Below, piece by piece: positions 42,809 through 50,961 of a stretch of 64,000 nucleotides of DNA. The stretch's first letter is position 1, and the number at the start of each line of letters is the position of its first letter. A model generated the notes under the pieces. The model ran no database searches. It was given only the letters and a program-made list of their open reading frames with translations, and had not been told where the DNA came from. The position numbers were made by a program, and so were the translations under genes. Source of the DNA: Dactylosporangium aurantiacum (lineage in GTDB: Bacteria; Actinomycetota; Actinomycetes; Mycobacteriales; Micromonosporaceae); NCBI RefSeq assembly GCF_000716715.1, contig NZ_JNYJ01000046.1, positions 5,207 to 69,206 of the forward strand, in the 5' to 3' direction.

Positions 42809-44113
42809 TCACCGGCCGGTGCGCAGCAGCACCGCGCCCACCACCGCGGCCAGCAGGTGGCTGGCGGCCAGGACCCCGGCGAGGACCGCCGGCGGCGCCC
42901 CCGCCACCAGCGTGAACGTGCCCGCACCCACCGCCGCCGCGGTCAGCTTGAACCCCGCGCCGAGCGTGAACACCTGCGTCCGGGTCCCCGGCGGCGCCTG
43001 CTGCGAGCGGACCTGTAGCTGCGAGGACAGCAACGGCCCCTCCAGGACCCCGGCGACCGCGTACACCACCATCAGCACCGGCCACGGCACCCCACCGGCG
43101 ACCGCACCTGCCAGCGCCGCGAACACCGCGCCCATCCCCAGCAGGCAACCGACCACGACCAGGTGCGGCGCCGGACGCACCGGGAACCGCGCCACCAGCA
43201 GCGACCCGCACAACGCACCCACCCCGAGCGCCGTCACCAGCAGGCCACCACCGGCCGGGTGACCCGCCGCCACACCGAGCACCACCGCCACCGGGGTGAT
43301 CATCCCGGTGCCGTACGCGGCGACCGCGGTCGCGGCCGTCACCGCCAGCAGCGGGCGGCTGCGCACGATCGCGGCCAGGCCGGCACCCACCCCGACCCGC
43401 GGGGCCACCGGGGCCACCGGGGGCATCGCCGGTCGGGGCGCCGCCGCTGTCGCCAGCGGTGCCGCCGCTGCGACATCCCGCCCCCGTGACGGGCCGGCCT
43501 GGGCAGATCCGGGCGCCTGCCCGGACGTCTGCTCGGCTGCCTGCCGCGGCGGCCGGCCGGGGACCTGGGTCGGGCCGGTGACGGTGAGCAGGATCGCCGC
43601 CGCGAGCAGGCACGCGCCGCACAGGACCAGCGCCGCCACGGGCACCCCCAACGCCGCGACCAGCAGCGCCCCCGCGGCCGGGCCGGCGATCTCGGCCACG
43701 TTGTACGTCGCCGCGTCCAGCCCCCGCGCGTGCGGGCGGCGCGGTGGCGGTACCACATCATCGAGACGGCTCGACAGTCCACCGAAGATCATCGGCCCGC
43801 ACGCGCCGGCGACGAGCGCCAACGCGACCACCAGCGGCGCCGGCGCCACCCCGGTCAACAGCAGCACCCCGCCGAGCGCCGCACCGAACAGCGCCGAGAA
43901 CCCCGCGTGCACCAGCCGCGGCCGGCGGGCACGGTCGGTGACGAGACCGACGAACGGGCCGGCGAGCACGTGCGGCACCAGCAACGCCGCCAGGACCGTC
44001 GCACCCAGCGCCGGACCGCCGGTGTGCCGCACCGACGCCAGCAGCAGCACGACCGCGGCCCCGGCGTCGGCGGTCCTGGCCAGGGTCGCGGCCGCGAGCA
44101 GACGGGCGAGCAC
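42809..44113 (-). CDS. MFS transporter
   Basis: A 434-residue protein with about 12 hydrophobic segments and a long Pro/Ala/Gln-rich central loop (about 185-230). The loop after helix 2, with GLVTDRARRPR, is typical of the superfamily. Substrate unknown. GTG 44113 lies 6 nt after TACGTT on the minus strand (44120-44125), indicating a leaderless mRNA. It is divergent from the STAS gene. Confidence 0.85.
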   Translation of the reverse strand: MLARLLAAATLARTADAGAAVVLLLASVRHTGGPALGATVLAALLVPHVLAGPFVGLVTDRARRPRLVHAGFSALFGAALGGVLLLTGVAPAPLVVALALVAGACGPMIFGGLSSRLDDVVPPPRRPHARGLDAATYNVAEIAGPAAGALLVAALGVPVAALVLCGACLLAAAILLTVTGPTQVPGRPPRQAAEQTSGQAPGSAQAGPSRGRDVAAAAPLATAAAPRPAMPPVAPVAPRVGVGAGLAAIVRSRPLLAVTAATAVAAYGTGMITPVAVVLGVAAGHPAGGGLLVTALGVGALCGSLLVARFPVRPAPHLVVVGCLLGMGAVFAALAGAVAGGVPWPVLMVVYAVAGVLEGPLLSSQLQVRSQQAPPGTRTQVFTLGAGFKLTAAAVGAGTFTLVAGAPPAVLAGVLAASHLLAAVVGAVLLRTGR

Positions 44114-44169
44114 CGCAGCAACGTACCCGCTGTCCTGCGAGCGGGACCGAACCGGTGCAGGATCGAGTG

Positions 44170-44514
44170 ATGGACGTAGCAGTGACGGACCGTGCGGACG
44201 GTGTGGTGCTCATGGCGGTGCGCGGCGCGTTAGACATCGACACCGCACCCCGGTTACGCGAGGCGATGCACGGCGCGCTGGACCGCGGACGCTGCCGGAT
44301 CGTGGTGGACCTCGGCGACGTCGAGTTCTGCGACTCGGTCGGGCTCGGCACGTTCGCGTACAGCCACAACCGGTGCGTCGCCGACGGAGGCTACCTGCGG
44401 CTCGCCGCGCCCTCACCGTTCCTGGCCGGGCTGCTGGAGACGGTCGGGCTGACCGGCCGCATCCCGGTGCACGCCACCGTCAGCGACGCCCTGGCCAGTG
44501 CGCCGGGCGGCTGA
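44170..44514 (+). CDS. STAS-domain anti-sigma factor antagonist
   Basis: A 114-residue SpoIIAA/RsbV-like protein. The conserved segment FCDSVGLGTF contains the phosphorylatable Ser, and VRGALDID near the N-terminus starts the core. It would release a sigma factor by binding an anti-sigma kinase; no kinase gene is adjacent. ATG 44170 follows AGGA; GTG 44155 is an alternative. Its 3' end overlaps the convergent pentapeptide gene by 35 nt. Confidence 0.87.
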   Translation: MDVAVTDRADGVVLMAVRGALDIDTAPRLREAMHGALDRGRCRIVVDLGDVEFCDSVGLGTFAYSHNRCVADGGYLRLAAPSPFLAGLLETVGLTGRIPVHATVSDALASAPGG

Positions 44515-45322
44515 ACGACCGCGGCAGCCGGGTCGTGCCGTCGCCGCGGGCCGCGTCCAGCTGCGACTGGACCAGGAACAGGGTGCCGCGCAGGTCCGCA
44601 CCCCGCAGGTCGGCGCCGCGCAGGTCCGCGCCGGTCACGTCGGCGCCGGTGAGATCCGCGCCGCGCAGGTCCGCGCCGACCGCTGACGCGCCGCGCAGGT
44701 CCGCACCCCGCAGGTCGGTGCGCCGCAGGTCCTTGCCGACCAGGTGTCTGCCCTGGTACGGGGGGCGCTTGCGGCCCACGCGCAGGGCGGCCCTGGCCAG
44801 CTCGCTCGCCTCCCGCAGCAGCGGCACGACCTCGGCGCGGTGCGCGTCGGCGTCGACGGCGGCGAGGTCCGCGGCGGGCAGGCCGGTGAGGCGGCGGGTC
44901 ACGGCGACCGCGTCGTCGAGGCGGGCGTGCAGCGGGGCGGCGGCCGGCAGGTCACGGGCCTGCGTCAGATACCACAGCAGCTCGTGCAGGTGCCGCATCA
45001 CCGGGAACACGGCGAACATCAACGGCGCCGACGCCGGGTCCTGCCGCCAGTCCCGGCCCTGGAACGTCACCTGCGCGACCTGCTGACCGGCGCCGAAACA
45101 GTCGTAGACGGTGCAGCCGGCGAACCCGCGCCGCCGCAGGTCACCGTGGATGCCGCAGCCGAACCCCTCGGTGCGCAGGTTCGGGCAGGCGTGCCCGGCG
45201 GGCTTGTCGATCGCGAAGTCCGCGGACCGGGCGAACGCCGGCGCGACACAGCACAGGCCGAAGCAGCTGCCGCAATCGGCACGCAGAGCGCCCCGACGGT
45301 CATCGACCGCCGGGGCGTCCAC
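44480..45322 (-). CDS. Pentapeptide-repeat protein with a Cys-rich N-terminus
   Basis: A 280-residue protein. The first 75 residues have several Cys (CGSCFGLCC, HACPN, FGCGIHGDL, GCTVYDCFG) that suggest a metal site. A helical middle (about 105-185) follows, then at least 11 A(D/N)LXX-type units from about 195 to 250 (DLRGADLRGA, DLTGADVTGA), which fold as a quadrilateral beta-helix. Function unknown; some relatives mimic DNA. Confidence 0.82.
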   Translation of the reverse strand: MDAPAVDDRRGALRADCGSCFGLCCVAPAFARSADFAIDKPAGHACPNLRTEGFGCGIHGDLRRRGFAGCTVYDCFGAGQQVAQVTFQGRDWRQDPASAPLMFAVFPVMRHLHELLWYLTQARDLPAAAPLHARLDDAVAVTRRLTGLPAADLAAVDADAHRAEVVPLLREASELARAALRVGRKRPPYQGRHLVGKDLRRTDLRGADLRGASAVGADLRGADLTGADVTGADLRGADLRGADLRGTLFLVQSQLDAARGDGTTRLPRSFSRPAHWPGRR

Positions 45323-45376
45323 GTTGTCGTGCGTGCTTATGCGATGTTCCCTAGCCGTGTTGTGTCCGGGTCGCGC

Positions 45377-45721
45377 TTACGCGGAGCGACCGCGGCGGTG
45401 GCGGACCTCTTCGAGGCGCTCGTTGAGGATGTCCTCGAGCTCCGCGATCGAACGCCGCTCCAGCAGCATGTCCCAGTGGGTGCGCGGCGGCTTCGCCTTC
45501 TTCGCCTCCGGCTCGTTGCCGTCCACCAGCCGGGCGACACTACCGTCGAACTTGCACTCCCAGGTCATCGGGACCTCGGCGTCGACAGCGAACGGCACCT
45601 CGAACTGGTGCCCCTTGGCGCACAGGTATTCTCGGGTCTGACGCGGAGCCAGCTCGGTGTTGCGGTCGGACTCGTAGCTGACGGCTCCGAGACGGCTGCC
45701 GCGCAGCATGCGCTCGCCCAT
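45377..45721 (-). CDS. rbpA: RNA polymerase-binding protein RbpA
   Basis: A 114-residue protein. The core barrel holds EYLCAKGHQFEVPFA and TWECKFDGSVARL; the basic linker and sigma-interacting helix follow with THWDMLLERRSIAELEDILNERL. RbpA binds the housekeeping sigma factor and RNA polymerase and helps promoter opening. The zinc ligands Cys34, His38 and Cys56 are present, but the fourth position (59) is Asp rather than Cys. AAGGGGAAG precedes the ATG. Confidence 0.93.
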   Translation of the reverse strand: MGERMLRGSRLGAVSYESDRNTELAPRQTREYLCAKGHQFEVPFAVDAEVPMTWECKFDGSVARLVDGNEPEAKKAKPPRTHWDMLLERRSIAELEDILNERLEEVRHRRGRSA

Positions 45722-45912
45722 GGTCGGTCTTCCCCTTCGAATCGTGTTGCGCTTCGTTGTAACCAACGACACCACGTGGTCTGACGATTCCCACTGCGGG
45801 CGGGCAGATTACACGACCTTGCCGGTCCTGCGGTAGTCCAGTCGCCGGGTCGGTACGGTTATTTTACGTTGGGTTTCATCCATCGACCAGTTGAGCCACG
45901 CCGTGGCGCGCC

Positions 45913-47352
45913 TCACCCGTCCGTAGTTTCGGCAGGTGACACCGCCGGTTGACGGGAACCCGCCAGTTGCGCCAGCGCCCCCGTCAGCGTCGCGAGCTGC
46001 TGTTGTACCTGCGTCTGCGCCGTCAGCTCGCGCTGCACCGCCCGCGCCAGCTGGGCCCGCAGATCTTCCGCCCGGTCTTTCACCCGCGCCAATTCACCTT
46101 CCAGCCGGCGGTTGTCACCCTCGAACCGGTCCGCGGCCGCCTGCACCGTCTCCAGCCGCCGCCGCAGCCGGTTCACCTCGTCGTCGCGGTTGGCCAGGGT
46201 CCGCTCCAGAGTGTCCCGGTCGCGGGTCGCGGCGTCGGCGACGGCCCGGGCGGTGTCACGTTCCCGGTACGCCTCGGCCCGCAACGCCGCCTCCGTCGCC
46301 GCTTCCCGCCGGGCCGCGTCGCGTTCCACGGTGGCGACGGCCGCGGCCGCGTCGGCGTCCCTCGCCGCCGCCTGCGCCGCGGCGACCTGGTGTTCGGCGG
46401 CTGCTTTCGCCGCGGCGACGGCCTGCTCCGCGGCGTCGCGGGCGGCGGCGGCCTGCTGTTCGGCGGCGTGGTGGGCCTCGGCGACGAGGACGGCGGCCTC
46501 GGCCCGCGCCCGCTCGATCTCCTGCCGGGCCCGCTCGGTGGCCTGCTCGACGGCCTGACGCGCGGCGTGCTCGGCGGCCACCTCGGCCTGCTCGGCCGCG
46601 TGGCGGGCCGCTTCGGCGGCGGTGACCGCGTTCCGGGCGGTGTCGGCCTCTTCCCGGGCGGCCTCGGCGTCGGCCCGGGCCGCACGGGCCGCGGCCTCGG
46701 CGGCGTTCACCGCGGCCCGGGCCTGCTGCACGGCCGCGCGGGCGTCGTCGCGTTCGGTGTGCGCGGCAAGGACACTCGCGGCGGCCTCGGCCCGGGCGTG
46801 CGCGATCTGCCGCTCCACCCCGGCCGGGGACAGCTCGCCGTGCAGCGCCTCCACGAGCGTCTCCACGACCTGGTCGAGCCGCTCCGCCACCTCGAACGCC
46901 CTGGCGACCTGACCACTCAGCCCGGGGGAGGAGCGGTGCCGCAACCTGGCGTTGCGAGCGGCCCGCTGGCACTCGCCGTCGTTGTCGCGGCAGTACCGGA
47001 ACGGCCGCCCGGCGGCGTTGCGCTGCGGCACGGGTCGCCCGCAGTGCGCGCAGGGCCGCTCGTCACCGTCGGCGTCGTGCTCGCCCGGTGCCTGCCACGG
47101 TCCGACCGGCGGTTCGGTGGGCTCAGTGGTCTGCCGGGTTCTCCGCCCGCCGCGCCGGCCTTCCCGCGCCGTGGGTGGCGAGTCGCTTCCCTCGCCTCCG
47201 TCGCCTCCAGCGCGGCGGTCCGGACCGTTGCCCGGACCGTCGTCCCGGGCCTTGTCCGGAACCCTCGCATGGACGATCGCCGCGCCGCGTTCCCTGGCTT
47301 CCCTCACGGCGATGAGCGTAGATCTTCCCGCGGCAACTCCAGCATCCGACAC
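45913..47352 (-). CDS. Long coiled-coil protein with an N-terminal zinc-finger-like motif
   Basis: A 479-residue protein. A Gly/Arg/Asp-rich N-terminus leads to CAHCGRP...YCRDNDGEC (about 100-127), which fits a zinc site. From about 150 to 460 it is a nearly unbroken Ala/Glu/Arg coiled coil. The overall plan recalls KfrA/SMC-like partition or structural proteins, but no DNA-binding domain is seen. GTG 47352 lies 8 nt after TATGGT on the minus strand. Function unknown. Confidence 0.75.
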   Translation of the reverse strand: MSDAGVAAGRSTLIAVREARERGAAIVHARVPDKARDDGPGNGPDRRAGGDGGEGSDSPPTAREGRRGGRRTRQTTEPTEPPVGPWQAPGEHDADGDERPCAHCGRPVPQRNAAGRPFRYCRDNDGECQRAARNARLRHRSSPGLSGQVARAFEVAERLDQVVETLVEALHGELSPAGVERQIAHARAEAAASVLAAHTERDDARAAVQQARAAVNAAEAAARAARADAEAAREEADTARNAVTAAEAARHAAEQAEVAAEHAARQAVEQATERARQEIERARAEAAVLVAEAHHAAEQQAAAARDAAEQAVAAAKAAAEHQVAAAQAAARDADAAAAVATVERDAARREAATEAALRAEAYRERDTARAVADAATRDRDTLERTLANRDDEVNRLRRRLETVQAAADRFEGDNRRLEGELARVKDRAEDLRAQLARAVQRELTAQTQVQQQLATLTGALAQLAGSRQPAVSPAETTDG

Positions 47353-47813
47353 GCCGCATTACCATATTGCGATTACCGATAATCCGATAAACCCCCCATC
47401 GAGGCGTACACCATAATCACTGTTATGCGCGGATCGGCGCGGCGCGGACATCCGTTGGAGCGGACATCCGTTGACGAGACCTCTCGGCTGGTGGTCAGCG
47501 AAGACTGATGTCGGCAGCCGGCCAGCCTGGTTGCGGCAACCCATTGCGTATGCCCCCGTCGGGGTGCCGACGAGGTCGGGGAAGACCAGAGCGTTGGCGG
47601 CTTTCCGGGCCGCCCGCCGACTTCGCCCGCGTCGATGAGGTCTGCAACTACGGGTTACCGGCCGTCTGCCGGTGGGCGTCTCAGCACCCCGAGCGGCCGA
47701 GGGAAAAGGTCGTCACCGGCGTGGCGTCGGTGTTCCCGCCGTTCCTGTCGCCGGGCAAGGGCCGAAACCTCGCCGCCACCGCGTGACGCAGGCCGGGCGG
47801 GTGCTGTCGGGTG
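47353..47813. other. 461-base gap with promoter and no convincing gene
   Basis: The part next to the coiled-coil gene is AT-rich and holds a -10 TATGGT (minus strand, 47361-47366) and two CCGATAA direct repeats. The rest (about 47450-47813) has broken frames and no feature I can name. Confidence 0.6.
47376..47390. repeat. Two CCGATAA direct repeats upstream of the coiled-coil gene
   Basis: CCGATAA at 47376-47382 and 47384-47390 (8-bp period) cover the expected -35 region of the leaderless minus-strand promoter; a candidate operator. Confidence 0.4.
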
Positions 47814-49397
47814 TCAGCCGGCGATGGTGTCGCTCGGCGAGTTCGACGCGGTTGCCGGTGAGGTCCGTTGCGGGCCGCGGGCGAGGACGTAGAGGAAGAG
47901 GATCGTCATGACGGCGACTCCTGCCCACATGGCCTGTTGCCAGCCGTCGACGAACGATTCCTGGGCGGCGTGGACCAGTGCGGGTGCCTGGGTGCCGGCG
48001 GTGTCGGCGATGGCGATGGCGTTGGCGATGCCTTCGCGGGCGGTGTCGGCGGTGTCGGCGGGGATGGTGTCGAGGCGGGCGCTGATGGCGTTGCGGTAGC
48101 CGGCGGTCAGGACCGCGCCGAGGAGCGCGACGCCGAGGGCGGTGCCGAACTCTCTGGTGACGTCGTTGAGGGCGGACGCGACGCCTTGACGCTCGCGGGG
48201 CAGGGCGGAGGTGATGGCTTCGGTGGAGGGGGTCTGGGTCAGGCCCATGCCGAGTCCCATGGCGAGCATGCCGGGCAGGATCGCCGGGTAGCCGCCGTGG
48301 ACGGAGACGAGGGTGGCCATGAGGGCCAGGCCTGCGCCGCCGAGCAGGATCCCGAATGCCATCGTCACGCGGGCCCCGGCTTGTGCGGCTGCTCGGGGGG
48401 CGAGGCCGGCGGCCAGCATCATCATGGCTGCCATGGGCATCAGCGCGAGGGTGGCGCGCAGTCCGGACCAGCCGAGGACGGCCTGGAAGTAGGGGAACAG
48501 GACGACGAAGATTCCCGCCTGCACGCCGAAGAGTGCCAGCAGTGCCAGGGAGCCGCTGGCGAGGCGCCGGTCGCGGAAGAGGCGGACGTCGAGCAGGGGT
48601 GCCGGCCGGCGCAGCTCCCAGGCCACGAATCCGATGGCCGCGACGACGCCGACGAGCAGACTCGCCAGGGTCACGGGTGCGGTCCAGCCGTTGACCGGGC
48701 CCTCGTGCAGGACGAAGATGAGCGCGACCACGGCGATCACGGACGCGAGCGACCCGATGACGTCGAAGCCGTGCTGCGATTGCTCGCGGGAGTTCGGCAC
48801 GGCTCGCAGGGCCATGACGGTGGCCGCGGCGACGAGCACGACCGGCAGTAGGAACAGCCACCGCCAGTTCGCCCAGTCAACGAGCACCGCGGACAGGTAC
48901 ATGCCGAGGATGCCGCCGCCGCCGGCGACGCCGGTCCAGACGCCGATGGCCTTGGAGCGTTCCTCGTCCGGAAACGTCGAGGTGATGACGGCCAGGGTGA
49001 CCGGCATGATCATCGCGGCGCCGACGCCGGCGAGTAGCCGGGCGGCAATCATGATCTCGGATGAGGTGGCAAGGCCTGCTGCCGCACTTGCGATGCCGAA
49101 CAGGGCCAGGCCGGCGAGCAGGATCGGTTTGCGGCCCCACCGGTCGCCGACGGCGCCGAGCGGGAGCAGCAGCGCGGCCAGGCTGAGGGTGTAGGTGTTG
49201 ATCATCCACAGGACGGTCCTCTGCGACGCGTCGAAGGCGACCGCGATCTGCTGCTGGGCGACGTTGAGCCCGGAGACCGAGGCGATCACTGCCATCAGGG
49301 CGATACACACCGCGATCAGGATCGCGCGGCGCTGGCGTGGATCGCGGATGGTCGCGTCGGTGCCGCTCACGCTGGGAGCGTTGACGGGGCAGGACAT
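47814..49397 (-). CDS. DHA2-type MFS multidrug transporter (EmrB/QacA family)
   Basis: A 527-residue protein with about 14 transmembrane segments. Motif A is GAVGDRWGRKP, motif C lies near AGVGAAMIMPVTLAVI, and LGMGLTQTP-like segments follow, as in 14-helix drug/H+ antiporters. AAAGGA lies 10 nt before ATG 49397. It is downstream of the methyltransferase on the same strand and divergent from the XRE-cupin regulator, which may control both. Confidence 0.87.
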   Translation of the reverse strand: MSCPVNAPSVSGTDATIRDPRQRRAILIAVCIALMAVIASVSGLNVAQQQIAVAFDASQRTVLWMINTYTLSLAALLLPLGAVGDRWGRKPILLAGLALFGIASAAAGLATSSEIMIAARLLAGVGAAMIMPVTLAVITSTFPDEERSKAIGVWTGVAGGGGILGMYLSAVLVDWANWRWLFLLPVVLVAAATVMALRAVPNSREQSQHGFDVIGSLASVIAVVALIFVLHEGPVNGWTAPVTLASLLVGVVAAIGFVAWELRRPAPLLDVRLFRDRRLASGSLALLALFGVQAGIFVVLFPYFQAVLGWSGLRATLALMPMAAMMMLAAGLAPRAAAQAGARVTMAFGILLGGAGLALMATLVSVHGGYPAILPGMLAMGLGMGLTQTPSTEAITSALPRERQGVASALNDVTREFGTALGVALLGAVLTAGYRNAISARLDTIPADTADTAREGIANAIAIADTAGTQAPALVHAAQESFVDGWQQAMWAGVAVMTILFLYVLARGPQRTSPATASNSPSDTIAG

Positions 49398-49477
49398 GCG
49401 CGGATTCCTTTCCAAGGGCGCAGTGGGCTACGGCGCCGGGCGTGGATCTCAGTCCCGGCGTCGCGGAAGGGTTGGGT

Positions 49478-50119
49478 TCAGCGGCGGCGGGTGGCGCGCA
49501 CGACGACGTCGTGCAGCGTGACCGTCTGCCCGGCGGGGCCGGGGACCGGGCGCTGATGCTCCTCGGCGGTGACGATCTCCCACTCGGCCGGGCCGAGGCC
49601 GCCGGTGATGTCGGCGAGGGTGACCGTGGCCTCGGCGGGATGGTGGTGCCCGTGTCCGTGGCCGGTGGATCCCGGGGTGTGCAGGTGGCCGACGATGAGC
49701 AGGGTGCCGCGCGGCGCCACCCACGTGGACACGCGCTGATAGAAGGCGAGTTGCGGCATCGCGGGGTGCGCGTAGTGGGTGGTGACCAGGTCGAAACGCA
49801 GGCCCGGCTCCCAGACGGTCAGGTCCGCCTCGACCCACCGCACCGGCTGTGACAGCCGGCTGGCTGCCGCGCGGTCGGCGGCGCGGGCCAGGGCATCGGC
49901 CGAGATGTCGGCGGCGGTGACCTGCCAGCCGTGGGAGGCGAGCCAGAGGGCCTCGGCGCCGGCGCCGCACCCGGCGTCCAGCGCCGTGCCCGGTGCCAGG
50001 GCACCGATCTCGCGGGCGAGATACGGGTGCGGTGGGTTGCCTGCCATGGAGCCGGGCCGGCCGCCGTGCGCCTGGTGCCAGCGCTGTTGCCAGTAGGCCT
50101 TGTCGAAGCTGTGCGTCAT
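49478..50119 (-). CDS. Class I SAM-dependent methyltransferase
   Basis: A 213-residue methyltransferase. Motif I is LDAGCGAGAEAL (about 47-58), followed by VTAADIS for the ribose-binding acid; FDLVTTHYAH fits motif IV. A His/Gly cluster (HGHGHGHHH) near 160 is an unusual surface loop. It resembles TehB/UbiE-like enzymes; substrate unknown. It is probably co-transcribed with the efflux gene and may modify a compound that is pumped out. Confidence 0.82.
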   Translation of the reverse strand: MTHSFDKAYWQQRWHQAHGGRPGSMAGNPPHPYLAREIGALAPGTALDAGCGAGAEALWLASHGWQVTAADISADALARAADRAAASRLSQPVRWVEADLTVWEPGLRFDLVTTHYAHPAMPQLAFYQRVSTWVAPRGTLLIVGHLHTPGSTGHGHGHHHPAEATVTLADITGGLGPAEWEIVTAEEHQRPVPGPAGQTVTLHDVVVRATRRR

Positions 50120-50196
50120 CGGTTGACCTGCCCTTTCGCCGTCTTCGCCGGTCACGACCGATCCTGGGGCACCCCGGAGAGAATGCGCAAAGGTTC

Positions 50197-50213
50197 TTGC
50201 CGAATGGCAAAAT
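50197..50213 (+). promoter_or_regulatory. Operator TTGCCGAATGGCAA overlapping a -10 box
   Basis: A perfect 5-bp inverted repeat (TTGCC-GAAT-GGCAA, 50197-50210) runs into CAAAAT (50208-50213), which ends 6 nt before GTG 50220. It probably mediates autoregulation by the XRE-cupin protein and control of the divergent methyltransferase gene. Confidence 0.55.
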
Positions 50214-50219
50214 GAGGGT

Positions 50220-50813
50220 GTGGACGAGAACCTGAACCGCACCCTCGACGCGGTCGGGCCGAGGCTGAAGCAGCTACGGCTACGCCGCAACCTCACCCTC
50301 ACCGACCTGGCCGAGGAAACCGGCATCTCCGTCAGCACGCTGTCCCGGCTCGAAGCCGGCCTGCGACGCCCCACGCTCGAGCAACTGCTCCCGCTCGCCC
50401 GCGCCCACAACGTCACCATCGACGAACTCGTCGACGCGCCCCTGACCGGCGATCCCCGCATCAACCTGCGTCCCATCGCCGCGGGCGACGGATCAACCAT
50501 CCTGCCGCTGACCCGCAGACCCGGAGGCATCCAGGCCTACAAGTTCGTTCTCCCAGCCGGCGATGACAACCGCGTACCAGACCTGCGCACCCACGAAGGC
50601 TACGACTGGGTCTACGTCCTCAACGGCACCCTGCGCCTGGTCCTCGGCGACGAAGACCTCACCCTCCAGCCCGGCGAAGCCGCCGAGTTCGACACCCGCA
50701 CCCCCCACTGGTTCGGAGCCACCAACTCCGGCCCCGTCGAGTTCCTCAGCCTCGTCGGCAGACAGGGCGAACGCGCACACGTGCGCGCCACACCCAGACC
50801 AGGGACCTCCTAG
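50220..50813 (+). CDS. XRE-family regulator with cupin domain
   Basis: A 197-residue two-domain regulator. The helix-turn-helix (17-70) contains LTDLAEETGISVSTLSRLEAGLRRP, and the cupin (about 105-185) has HEGYDWVYVLNGTLRLVLGDE and EFDTRTPHWFG. Cupin-type XRE proteins sense small ligands and often repress efflux or catabolic genes. GTG 50220 appears leaderless. It is divergent from the methyltransferase-efflux pair, its most likely target. Confidence 0.88.
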   Translation: MDENLNRTLDAVGPRLKQLRLRRNLTLTDLAEETGISVSTLSRLEAGLRRPTLEQLLPLARAHNVTIDELVDAPLTGDPRINLRPIAAGDGSTILPLTRRPGGIQAYKFVLPAGDDNRVPDLRTHEGYDWVYVLNGTLRLVLGDEDLTLQPGEAAEFDTRTPHWFGATNSGPVEFLSLVGRQGERAHVRATPRPGTS

Positions 50814-50961
50814 GAAAACCCGAACGTGCGCCTGCGCGCCGAAGCCGACGGTCTCCGATCCCGACTTCCTCCTTGCACTCCGAGATTGAAGGTTTCAGGG
50901 CAGCACACAGGGACTTGGCGCGCAAAGTCTCAACCGAGCATTCAACGATACGGTTGATGGG

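Noticed and set aside
44498..44700. Tandem DNA repeats (GCGCAGGTC-like units) seen as a possible CRISPR or satellite
   Set aside because: They encode the ADLRG pentapeptide repeats of the minus-strand protein 44480-45322; the 15-nt period fits coding repeats.
46200..46850. Repeated GCGGCC/GCCTCGGCG stretches as a non-coding repeat array
   Set aside because: They are the Ala/Glu-rich coiled-coil codons of the 45913-47352 gene.
47508..47786. A 92-codon plus-strand frame between the coiled-coil and efflux genes
   Set aside because: No promoter or ribosome site, irregular codon third positions and no recognisable similarity.
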